From positions 132,568 through 196,567 of the forward strand of contig RXJG01000002.1 in NCBI GenBank assembly GCA_003963365.1: 64,000 nucleotides of DNA. The letters run 5' to 3'. How positions within the stretch are numbered: position 1 is the stretch's first letter; each line of letters starts with the position of its first letter. This document shows positions 8,215 to 15,873 of the stretch, in pieces. Position numbers and translations under genes: made by a program. This DNA comes from Sphingobacteriales bacterium. GTDB lineage: Bacteria; Bacteroidota; Bacteroidia; Chitinophagales; Chitinophagaceae. The notes below the pieces were generated by a model, which did no database searches, had not been told where the DNA came from, and saw only the letters and a list, made by a program, of their open reading frames with translations.

Positions 8215-9501
8215 ATGAATTCCCGCCGCAAATTTTTATATGGAATATCATCTGCTGCCGGAGCATTTGGTTTTTTATCCATAGCTAATAACAGTTTTGC
8301 TGCTGATGCATTGAAAAAGTTTGAACGGTTTCATTCATTGCAGCCAACTGATGCATTAAATGATGAAGATTTCTGGAACTGGGTGAAAGAATCATACACG
8401 GTATCGCCCAATATTCTCAATTTAAACAACGGTGGGGTAAGTCCGCAACCAAAAGTGGTGCAGGATGCACACATACGATACTATCAGTATTGCAATGAAG
8501 GACCTTCTTATTATATGTGGCAAATTTTAGACCAGGGAAGAGAAGCATTAAGAGGAAAACTGGCAGACTTAGCCGGATGCAGTGCTGATGAAATTGCCAT
8601 TAACCGTAATGCCACCGAGGGATTGAATACAGTGATCTTTGGGTTGAATTTAAAAGCAGGTGATGAAGTGGTATTGACTAAGCAGGATTATCCCAATATG
8701 ATGAATGCATGGAAACAAAGAGAAAAAAGGGATGGAGTAAAATTAGTTTGGCTTGATCTGCCATTACCAATGGAAAATGAGGAAGAGATTGTAAGAAAAT
8801 ACGTAAGTGCATTTACACCCAAAACAAAAATTGTTCAAGTAACGCATTTGATTAACTGGACAGGACAAATAATGCCGGTGAAAAAAATTGCACAGGAAGC
8901 ACATAAAAGAGGAATAGAAGTAATTGCAGATGGAGCACACACGTTTGGTCATTTTGATTTTGCTATTCCCGATTTGGAGTGTGATTACTTTGCTACATCT
9001 TTACACAAATGGTTAAGTGCCCCGTTTGGGAGCGGAATGATGTATGTGAAAAAAGAAAAGATCAGGAATATATGGGCCTTATTGAGTAATGGAGAACCAG
9101 ACGGGCCAGATATAAAAAAATTTGAAAGCCTGGGTACCCGTTCTTTCGCCAGTGAAATGGCAATAGGAACAGCAGTAGATTTTCATAACGGGATAGGCAG
9201 TAAACGTAAAGAAGATCGCTTACGTTTTTTAAAAGATTATTGGGTGGATAAAGTAAAAGCGATGCCAAAAGTTTCTTTTATGCAACCCAAAACATCTTTT
9301 ATGAGTTGTGCCATAGCCACCATCGCTATTGAAGGGAAAAAGCCTGGTGAAGTAGCATCCGCTTTAATTGAAAAATATAAAATTCACACAGTAGGTATTG
9401 ATTGGGAAAATATACATGCGGTACGTGTTACCCCGCATGTATATACTTCGCTAAAAGATCTTGATCGGCTGGTTACAGCAATAAAAGAAATTGCTAAATA
9501 A
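8215..9501 (+). CDS. Tat-exported class V aminotransferase (isopenicillin-N-epimerase-like)
   Basis: 428 residues from the ATG at 8215; an in-frame ATG at 8179 exists, but the signal begins at 8215. The N-terminus MNSRRKFLYGISSAAG has a twin-arginine motif (SRRKFL) and a hydrophobic core ending SFAADA. The fold is a PLP-dependent class V aminotransferase: NNGGVSPQP near 71-79, NATEGLN near 132-138, DGAHTFGH near 239-246, and the PLP lysine at about 265 in TSLHKWLSAPFG. Exported members are common in Bacteroidota, but their substrates are mostly unknown. The stop overlaps the convergent DinB gene by 8 bases. Confidence 0.87.
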   Translation: MNSRRKFLYGISSAAGAFGFLSIANNSFAADALKKFERFHSLQPTDALNDEDFWNWVKESYTVSPNILNLNNGGVSPQPKVVQDAHIRYYQYCNEGPSYYMWQILDQGREALRGKLADLAGCSADEIAINRNATEGLNTVIFGLNLKAGDEVVLTKQDYPNMMNAWKQREKRDGVKLVWLDLPLPMENEEEIVRKYVSAFTPKTKIVQVTHLINWTGQIMPVKKIAQEAHKRGIEVIADGAHTFGHFDFAIPDLECDYFATSLHKWLSAPFGSGMMYVKKEKIRNIWALLSNGEPDGPDIKKFESLGTRSFASEMAIGTAVDFHNGIGSKRKEDRLRFLKDYWVDKVKAMPKVSFMQPKTSFMSCAIATIAIEGKKPGEVASALIEKYKIHTVGIDWENIHAVRVTPHVYTSLKDLDRLVTAIKEIAK

Positions 9502-9934
9502 GCCGGCGGTGGTAATTTATTTGTCCTAAATGATAATTAAAATGCCCGGCTAAATGAAGCAGGAAATATTCTGTATTGATTGGTTCACCAAACACATGAA
9601 GCGGATAATCTTTTTCTAATTCTTTTTTACTTACTTGTTCCAGAGTATCGGTAACTACTGCTATGGTGGCGTCTATTTCTTCAATCAGCTTGGCCCGGAC
9701 TATATTTTTCAATTTAAATTCAGCCTCCCTGTTACGGATATAGCCGGATTCTCCCATTACGGCACCGATATAATGCTGCAGGTTACCACATAGATGAAGG
9801 CAAAGGTTACCCGCACTGTTGCTGATACCATCTTTTACAGCCCATATTTTTTCTTCATCGGTATATAAAAAAATTTCTTCCTTAAGTTTTTGCAGGTCTC
9901 TTGCAAAGAGTTTAATCAGGTTTTCAGTAATCAT
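9494..9934 (-). CDS. DinB-superfamily (DUF1572-like) four-helix protein
   Basis: 146 residues. The His pattern HLCGNLQHYIG near 47-57 and HLAGHFNYHLGQINYHR near 126-142 is the metal site of the DinB/YfiT superfamily. These are small cytoplasmic proteins, some of them thiol-dependent S-transferases; the reaction is unknown here. The 3-prime end overlaps the aminotransferase gene by 8 bases. Confidence 0.8.
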   Translation of the reverse strand: MITENLIKLFARDLQKLKEEIFLYTDEEKIWAVKDGISNSAGNLCLHLCGNLQHYIGAVMGESGYIRNREAEFKLKNIVRAKLIEEIDATIAVVTDTLEQVSKKELEKDYPLHVFGEPINTEYFLLHLAGHFNYHLGQINYHRRLI

Positions 9935-9997
9935 TTGCCTGTAAGAATTTAGGGCTAAGTTAATGAGTACAAATTATCTTCCTTACGGTGAAGAAAA

Positions 9998-10198
9998 CTA
10001 TCCACTTAATCCTACGGCTATTATTTCACTGATTGTTTCTGAATCAGGATGATAAGTCACCTGTACCACAAAATCTTCTATTGCGTAAAAGATTATTCTG
10101 TGATTTTCTTTTGAAACATCTCTCAGGTAAGTACTTTTGGCCCAGAGCAATTCCAATTGCTCACTTTCCGGTAGTGTGTTAAACTCTGTAAAATTCAT
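9998..10198 (-). CDS. Small hypothetical protein (66 residues)
   Basis: Encodes a 66-residue acidic soluble protein, MNFTEFNTLPESEQ at the N-terminus and a beta-rich C-terminal half (FYAIEDFVVQVTYHPDSE). No family recognised. Plausible because it has normal codon use, no overlap with other genes and a folded-looking composition; it could be a partner of an unlinked gene. Confidence 0.6.
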   Translation of the reverse strand: MNFTEFNTLPESEQLELLWAKSTYLRDVSKENHRIIFYAIEDFVVQVTYHPDSETISEIIAVGLSG

Positions 10199-11016
10199 AA
10201 AGTTGAATTAAAATAAATAAGGGTACTCTCAGGTGGTGGTTTTTTACAGAAGGAAGATGTATAATTTATCAGTGTCAAAAAAATTATTTGAACTCCTGCC
10301 TGGGTCAAAAATAGTATTTTTACTTAAATAAATGCGGAAATTACTGAATTTTTTACACGAGTACTTTTACGCTTTTTTACCCTTCGGAGTTTAAAATCAG
10401 CCAGGAAAATTTTTGTCAGGATTTTTGTACGCTTTTCCGGATTTTAAGATATGTCTTAACCCTTATCCTTTCTGCGTAATAGTTTTATCATTGAAAGTTA
10501 ATAACCAATTTTTTCGTTTGCTATAGACTGATCCTTTCTTCCAGTTTATTTAACTCTACTGGTATAAGTTATACTATATGTGCAATAATGAAAGTGCAAA
10601 GTTTATTGTACTGGTATGAGTTGAAAAATAATGATACAGCAAAAAGGGGAAAATACGGTAGGGTTTATGAGGAAAAAACGGTTTATTATCATTGCCAATA
10701 GTATTAAGTTTACGTTACAGATTGAAATCGAAGCAAAGAGTTTGAATATGATAAACTAAATTAGTTAAGTCAACCTGTTCCTGCCTTATTTAAGCTGCTT
10801 CCATTTACCCAAGACCAGTTAATCGTACATCAAACAACTACCCTGTATGGTACCTCATTTTATTTCTGATTTCCGACAGCGGTTCTGTTAGTTTTTTAAT
10901 CATTTTGATTATTGCAATCCCTCACAAGGGTGCACGGGTTATAGCTATATCAGCTGTAAATAATTTAACCGGGAAGCCGAAAACGGATTCAGAGTAGGCA
11001 TTTAAAAATTTACACA
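10199..11016. other. 818-base gene-free region before the metallophosphoesterase
   Basis: The longest gap in the window, between divergent genes. No ORF longer than about 20 codons with gene-like composition. The last 44 bases (10973-11016) and the first bases of the following gene are repeated imperfectly downstream of that gene (12225-12269). TACGCTTTT occurs twice (near 10367 and 10428). No RNA gene was recognised, although a small RNA cannot be excluded. Confidence 0.5.
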
Positions 11017-11018
11017 AT
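10973..11018 (+). repeat. Leader repeat, upstream copy
   Basis: Begins with 18 bases (10973-10990) identical to 12225-12242, followed by about 27 partly matching bases that end at the ATG of the metallophosphoesterase gene. The downstream copy also ends in an ATG. Confidence 0.7.
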
Positions 11019-12204
11019 GAAAAATCAACCAACTGCAAGAGGTAATAATACACATAAGGTAAAAAGACCTTTTGGTGATCCTGTCGAACTGTATAAACCC
11101 AATCACCGGTTTATACCAATACCCGGAAAATTTAAAAAGCCGGGTGACTTAACTTTAAAACTAAGTGATGTTTTATCGAATAGTTCTGTCAGCAAGATTA
11201 ACGATTCCAAAAAAATAGTTTTTCATATGGTGGGCGACACCGGCGGTATCCATGGAACGGAAACACAGGAAAATATAGCCTACCAGATGGATAAACAAAT
11301 TGAACAGGCTGATGCGGCAAGCAAACCAGCTTTCTTTTACAACCTCGGCGATGTTGTTTATTATAATGGCGTCAGTCACCATTATGAAGAACAATTTTAT
11401 GATCCCTATAAAGATTATCCTGCCTATATTTTTGCTATACCCGGTAACCATGATTGCGACACGAAAACAAAGCCTACTGACGAACCAGACACCGAGGTAT
11501 CATTGGAGGGTTTCATGACAAACTTTTGTGATAAAACACCCAGCTATGGGCCTTATTCTTCTTACCGTAAAACATTGAACCAGCCATGGCCTTATTGGGT
11601 ACTGGATGCCCCTTATGTAACTGTTATTGGTTTGTTTTCCAATGTTGACGGGTCGCTGGATGCCAATGGCAGTACTGAGCAATATGATTGGTTGGTAAAC
11701 GAACTAAAAAAGGCTGCAAAAAATAAATGCCTCCTCATTACCATACATCATCCATCTTTTTCATTGGATACGGCGCATGGCGGTTATCCGGTTATTCTTA
11801 ATGATCTTGACAATGCTTTTAAAAAGGCCGGCCGGGTTCCGGATGCAGTTTTCTCAGGGCATGTACACAACTACCAGCGTTTTACCCGAACGGTAAAAGG
11901 TAAAAAGATACCTTATATAATTGCCGGGGCAGGTGGTTATGTAAATAAGGCACAGAGCATGCACCGCCTGCAACGTAACCCCCAGGGTGAATTAATCACT
12001 GTTCCTTTCCAAACTACTCACAAAGATGTTGTACTGAATCATTATAACCAGACCAGTCCCGGTTTTTTAAAAATTACCATAGATGATAAGTACCTGCATG
12101 GAACCTATCATACTGTAAATTTTGACGGGTCAAGGCCCCCTGCCACTCCCGAAGATGAATTTAAGTTTGACTGGAAAACCAATAAGCAGGTAGCCATTCA
12201 ATAA
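11017..12204 (+). CDS. Calcineurin-like metallophosphoesterase
   Basis: 395 residues with the five blocks of the dimetal phosphoesterase fold: GDTGG (near 73), NLGDVVYY (near 110), GNHDCD (near 144), TIHHPSFS (near 243) and SGHVHNYQRF (near 285). There is no signal peptide or membrane segment, so it is probably cytoplasmic or exported by another route. Residues 1-50 are a Pro/Lys-rich extension. Substrate unknown; relatives include purple-acid-phosphatase-like enzymes and nucleases. The gene is bracketed by two copies of a 45-base leader-like repeat. Confidence 0.85.
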   Translation: MKNQPTARGNNTHKVKRPFGDPVELYKPNHRFIPIPGKFKKPGDLTLKLSDVLSNSSVSKINDSKKIVFHMVGDTGGIHGTETQENIAYQMDKQIEQADAASKPAFFYNLGDVVYYNGVSHHYEEQFYDPYKDYPAYIFAIPGNHDCDTKTKPTDEPDTEVSLEGFMTNFCDKTPSYGPYSSYRKTLNQPWPYWVLDAPYVTVIGLFSNVDGSLDANGSTEQYDWLVNELKKAAKNKCLLITIHHPSFSLDTAHGGYPVILNDLDNAFKKAGRVPDAVFSGHVHNYQRFTRTVKGKKIPYIIAGAGGYVNKAQSMHRLQRNPQGELITVPFQTTHKDVVLNHYNQTSPGFLKITIDDKYLHGTYHTVNFDGSRPPATPEDEFKFDWKTNKQVAIQ

Positions 12205-12224
12205 CTCAGTTTTTTAATAGCAGA

Positions 12225-12269
12225 GAAGCCGAAAACGGATTCAAAGCAGGTAGAAAATAGTTTACAATG
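12225..12269 (+). repeat. Leader repeat, downstream copy ending in ATG-TAA
   Basis: Bases 12225-12242 are identical to 10973-10990 and the next 27 are similar; the copy ends ACAATG, immediately followed by TAA. It looks like the leader and start codon of a lost or replaced second gene copy. Confidence 0.65.
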
Positions 12270-12361
12270 TAAGTTTAATGATGCAGTATGTCATTGATAA
12301 ACTTATAACGCTAAATATTTGAAAATGGGAAAGGAAAAAAATCACAAAAAAATTTAAGAAG

Positions 12362-12856
12362 ATGACCGAACAACAACGTCAGCAAAGAAACGCAGAACGC
12401 CTGCTGGAACTTTATCCAACTTTTCGCAGTCGCATAGTTAAAGTAATTACTGATTTGGAAGCAATAGATGTTCGGCCAAGAATCCAGGAAGCCTACCGCA
12501 GTCCGGAAGATCAACTAAAAGCATATAATTCTGGTCATTCAAAACTAAAATTTGGTTTTCATAATGTAACAGGGCCAAATGGTCAAAAAGAAAGCCTTGC
12601 AGTAGATATGTTGGATAATGATAATCCCTCAAAGATGTCTGTTGCTTACCTTTTAAAACTGGCCTGGGCTGCAGAGAAAAATGGATTGATGACAGGCATT
12701 CGATGGGGCGTACCTTCAAGATTGGTTCCGGCAATTAATAAGGCCATTGCAGAAAAAGACTGGAATGCACCTGTAAAAATAGGATGGGATCCCACTCATA
12801 TTCAACCGGTGGGAATGACAGCGGCAGAAGCAAAAGCAGGGAAAAGACCTGTTTAG
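12362..12856 (+). CDS. M15-like zinc peptidase (endolysin/VanY-type fold)
   Basis: 164 residues. EAYRSPEDQLKAYNSG near 44-59, then a His (FGFHN) about 13 residues before an Asp (AVDML) and a later DPTHIQ near 143-148 fit the His-Asp-His zinc site of M15 D-Ala-D-Ala or L-Ala-D-Glu peptidases. No signal peptide, as in phage endolysins, so how it would reach peptidoglycan is unclear. The frame stays open 39 bases upstream without an ATG, and a short out-of-frame ATG ORF (12325) precedes it across an A-rich run; a frameshift at the 5-prime end is possible. Confidence 0.72.
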   Translation: MTEQQRQQRNAERLLELYPTFRSRIVKVITDLEAIDVRPRIQEAYRSPEDQLKAYNSGHSKLKFGFHNVTGPNGQKESLAVDMLDNDNPSKMSVAYLLKLAWAAEKNGLMTGIRWGVPSRLVPAINKAIAEKDWNAPVKIGWDPTHIQPVGMTAAEAKAGKRPV

Positions 12857-12896
12857 TTACCCCTCATTCCCGCCATCAAAAAACACCCACAATTCC

Positions 12897-12927
12897 TTGC
12901 CCGTCCGGCATCATAATCCTATCTTTG
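12897..12927 (+). promoter_or_regulatory. rpsA promoter (Bacteroidota -33/-7 type)
   Basis: TTG at 12897-12899, a 20-base spacer, TATCTTTG at 12920-12927. The expected start is about 30 bases before the rpsA ATG. Confidence 0.8.
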
Positions 12928-12931
12928 CACC

Positions 12932-12955
12932 CCCGAAAATAAAAACCCTTTCGGG
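12932..12955 (+). promoter_or_regulatory. Stem-loop at the 5-prime end of the rpsA leader
   Basis: A 7-base stem (12932-12938 with 12949-12955) with a 10-base A-rich loop, ending 8 bases before the rpsA ATG. It would sit at the very start of the transcript. An autoregulatory role for S1 is a guess. Confidence 0.4.
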
Positions 12956-12963
12956 ATCATTTT

Positions 12964-14871
12964 ATGTCAGAAAACGAAATTGTTAACTCAAACGCTGAAG
13001 GACAGGAGACCGCAGTGGTGGCTGAGCCAACACTTGCAGCTACAGCGTCAACAAATGTACCTGTTCAAACCGCTCATGACGACTTCGACTGGAGCGTTGA
13101 TAAGCGTAATGTTACATCTTACAACAAAGATGAAAAAGCAAAGTATGATGCCGTTTACGAAGGCACTTTCAAACAGGTAACCGATGGTGAAATGGTAGAA
13201 GGTGTGGTAGTAGGTGTTAGCAAAACAGATGTAGTGATTAACATCGGTTTTAAAAGCGATGGTTTAATCAGCGCTAACGAATTCCGTGATATCCCCGGTT
13301 TAAAAACAGGTGATGTGGTGGAAGTAATGGTAGTGGAAAAAGAAGACCGGGAAGGTAATCTTCACCTCAGCCGCAAGCAGGCCCGCATTACCCGTGCATG
13401 GCAGCGTATTGTGGAAGTGCACAAAACCGGCGAAGTGGTTACCGGTATCGTTACCAGCAAAACAAAGGGTGGTCTCATTGTGGAAGTATTTGGTATGGAA
13501 ACCTTCTTACCAGGTTCACAAATTGACGTTAAGCCGGTAACTGATTACGATCAGTTTGTTGGTAAAACCATGGAGTTTAAAGTGGTTAAGATTAACGAGA
13601 CTATTAAAAACGCTGTGGTATCTCACAAAGCTCTTATTGAAAGTGATATTGAAGCTCAACGTGCCGAGATCATGGGCAAACTTGAAAGAGGCCAGGTGCT
13701 GGAAGGTACTATCAAGAATATTACCGACTTCGGTGCTTTCATGGACTTAGGTGGCTTGGATGGTTTATTATACATTACCGATATCAGCTGGGGACGTATC
13801 TCTCATCCTTCTGAAGTACTGAAGATGGATCAGAAACTGAAAGTAGTTGTATTAGACTTTGATGATGATAAAAAACGCATCAGTCTTGGATTGAAACAAT
13901 TAACTCCTCATCCATGGGATACTTTACCTGAAACCATTAAAGAAGGTGAAGTAGTAAAAGGTAAAGTGGTGAATATTGAAGATTATGGTGCATTCCTGGA
14001 AATTATGCCGGGTGTGGAAGGTTTAGTTCACGTAAGCGAAATTACATGGGCAAACACTCCAATCAACGCTAAAGAGTTCTTCAAACTGAATGATGAACAT
14101 GAAGCCAAGATTGTAACGCTGGATAAAGAAGCCCGTAAGATGAGCTTATCTATTAAGCAAATGACACAAGACCCATGGAGTGATATTGAAACAAAATTTG
14201 CTGTTGACAGCCGTCACAAAGGTTTAGTAAAAAACATTACTCCTTATGGTGTGTTTGTTGAATTATCAACCGGTATTGGTGGTATGATCCACATCAGCGA
14301 CCTCAGCTGGTTAAAACGTTTCAACCACCCAAGTGAATACACTAAGGTTGGCCAGGAAATTGAAGTGATCATCTTAGGTATTGATAAAGAAAACCGCAAA
14401 CTGCAGTTAGGTCATAAACAATTAGAAGAAGATCCCTGGAATGCTTTACAGGATACATTTGCCGTTGGTACCATTCATGAAGGTACAGTAACCCGTAAAG
14501 ATGAGAAAGGTGCTATCATTTCACTGCCTTATGGTTTAGAAGGGTTTGCTCCTAACCGTCATCTGAATAAAGAAGATGGTAAAACCGTGTTGGCTGATGA
14601 AACGGCACAGTTCATGGTGATTGAATTCGATCGTAATGAAAAGCGTATCGTATTAAGTCATACCCGTATTTGGGAAAGAGCAAAAGCAGATGAGTTAGAA
14701 GCTGAGAAGAAAGAAAAAACTGCCGAAGCTGTCCGTACGAAAAAAGCAGTGAAAGACATCCAGAACAAAGTGGAAAAAACAACTTTAGGTGACCTGGGCG
14801 TACTGGCTGAACTGAAGAAGAAAATGGATAGTGATGCAGCTACATCAGCTGATGATGCTAAAAGCGAGTAG
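12964..14871 (+). CDS. rpsA: 30S ribosomal protein S1
   Basis: 635 residues with six S1/OB domains starting near residues 57, 145, 235, 325, 410 and 497. Clear repeats are GTIKNITDFGAFMDLGGLDG, GKVVNIEDYGAFLEI and GLVKNITPYGVFVELSTG. An acidic 50-residue N-terminal extension and a Lys/Glu-rich C-terminus are usual in Bacteroidota S1. S1 binds mRNA on the 30S subunit; in this phylum Shine-Dalgarno sequences are little used, consistent with the weak ribosome sites seen across the window. A strong promoter lies upstream and a strong terminator follows. Confidence 0.97.
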   Translation: MSENEIVNSNAEGQETAVVAEPTLAATASTNVPVQTAHDDFDWSVDKRNVTSYNKDEKAKYDAVYEGTFKQVTDGEMVEGVVVGVSKTDVVINIGFKSDGLISANEFRDIPGLKTGDVVEVMVVEKEDREGNLHLSRKQARITRAWQRIVEVHKTGEVVTGIVTSKTKGGLIVEVFGMETFLPGSQIDVKPVTDYDQFVGKTMEFKVVKINETIKNAVVSHKALIESDIEAQRAEIMGKLERGQVLEGTIKNITDFGAFMDLGGLDGLLYITDISWGRISHPSEVLKMDQKLKVVVLDFDDDKKRISLGLKQLTPHPWDTLPETIKEGEVVKGKVVNIEDYGAFLEIMPGVEGLVHVSEITWANTPINAKEFFKLNDEHEAKIVTLDKEARKMSLSIKQMTQDPWSDIETKFAVDSRHKGLVKNITPYGVFVELSTGIGGMIHISDLSWLKRFNHPSEYTKVGQEIEVIILGIDKENRKLQLGHKQLEEDPWNALQDTFAVGTIHEGTVTRKDEKGAIISLPYGLEGFAPNRHLNKEDGKTVLADETAQFMVIEFDRNEKRIVLSHTRIWERAKADELEAEKKEKTAEAVRTKKAVKDIQNKVEKTTLGDLGVLAELKKKMDSDAATSADDAKSE

Positions 14872-14892
14872 TCTTTGCAGAGGAATAAAATT

Positions 14893-14923
14893 AAAATCCC
14901 ATCGTTAATTACGGTGGGATTTT
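14893..14923 (+). terminator. Terminator after rpsA
   Basis: 12-base stem (14893-14904 with 14912-14923, one G-T pair), 7-base loop, then a T run; 22 bases past the rpsA stop. Confidence 0.9.
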
Positions 14924-14968
14924 TTATTAATATTTTAATTTGAGTTTTCATTGTTATTTTAGTATTCT

Positions 14969-15475
14969 ATGCGTTATTTTTTAATTGGCTTCATGGGTAC
15001 AGGCAAAAGCTATTGGGGTAAACAATGGGGAGAAGCATATGGACTGGCTTTTTACGATTTAGATGAAGAGATTGAAAAGATAGAACGCTTAAAAGTATCT
15101 CAAATATTCGATACAAAAGGCGAAGCATATTTTCGTAAGAAAGAAAAAGAAGTGCTGCATTCATTTTTTCAAAAAGATAATTTCATTTTATCCTGTGGTG
15201 GCGGCACTCCCTGTTTTTTTAATAACATGAACCGGATGAATGAAAAAGGGGTAACGATTTATTTAAAAACAAATGTGGATGAACTGGTAAACCGACTCAC
15301 CCTGGAAAAAGAAACAAGACCGTTGATAAAAGGATTAACTGATGGAACATTGAAAAATTATATTTCAGAGAAACTAAATGACAGGGAGCCTTTTTACAGC
15401 AAAGCAGTTTATCATTTTAATACTGCTTACCTGAGTAATGATAACTTTAAAAAAATAGTTCGGCAATATGCATAA
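14969..15475 (+). CDS. aroK: Shikimate kinase
   Basis: 168 residues. Walker A GFMGTGKS at 7-14, shikimate-site YDLDEEIE near 30, the Arg of FRKKE near 57, CGGGTP near 76-81, and the lid TRPL near 116. It phosphorylates shikimate at O3 in chorismate synthesis. The length is normal. Its end overlaps the DUF423 gene by 8 bases, so the two are co-translated or at least co-transcribed. Confidence 0.93.
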   Translation: MRYFLIGFMGTGKSYWGKQWGEAYGLAFYDLDEEIEKIERLKVSQIFDTKGEAYFRKKEKEVLHSFFQKDNFILSCGGGTPCFFNNMNRMNEKGVTIYLKTNVDELVNRLTLEKETRPLIKGLTDGTLKNYISEKLNDREPFYSKAVYHFNTAYLSNDNFKKIVRQYA

Positions 15476-15854
15476 AACATATTTGAAACTGGCAGCCGTT
15501 ACAGGGGCGTTATCCGTAGCATTAGGAGCTTTTGGTGCACATGCTTTAAAAGAAAAATTACCGGCTGATGCTTTGGCCATTTATGAAACGGCCATACGTT
15601 ACCAGTTTTATCATGTATTCGCTTTACTGGCAACAGGAATACTGTATAAAGATTTTTCTAACAAATGGATACACAATGCCGGCAAGCTTTTTATACTGGG
15701 TACTATTCTCTTTAGCGGTAGTTTATACCTGCTCACTGCTTTTAAAGGAATGGGTAATGAAAATATGAATTGGATAGGGGCTATTACTCCGTTAGGTGGA
15801 TTAAGCTTTATTCTGGGCTGGTTATTTTTGGTAATGGGTATTTCAAAAAAATAA
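15468..15854 (+). CDS. DUF423 (YgdD-like) membrane protein
   Basis: 128 residues with four hydrophobic helices and the family hallmark GAFGAHALKEKL near 21-32, followed by YETAIRYQFYHVFALL. Function unknown; conserved inner-membrane protein. It begins inside the end of aroK (8-base overlap) and its stop is 19 bases from the convergent penicillin acylase gene. Confidence 0.9.
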   Translation: MHKTYLKLAAVTGALSVALGAFGAHALKEKLPADALAIYETAIRYQFYHVFALLATGILYKDFSNKWIHNAGKLFILGTILFSGSLYLLTAFKGMGNENMNWIGAITPLGGLSFILGWLFLVMGISKK

Positions 15855-15873
15855 GAAGTAATTAAAACTCACT

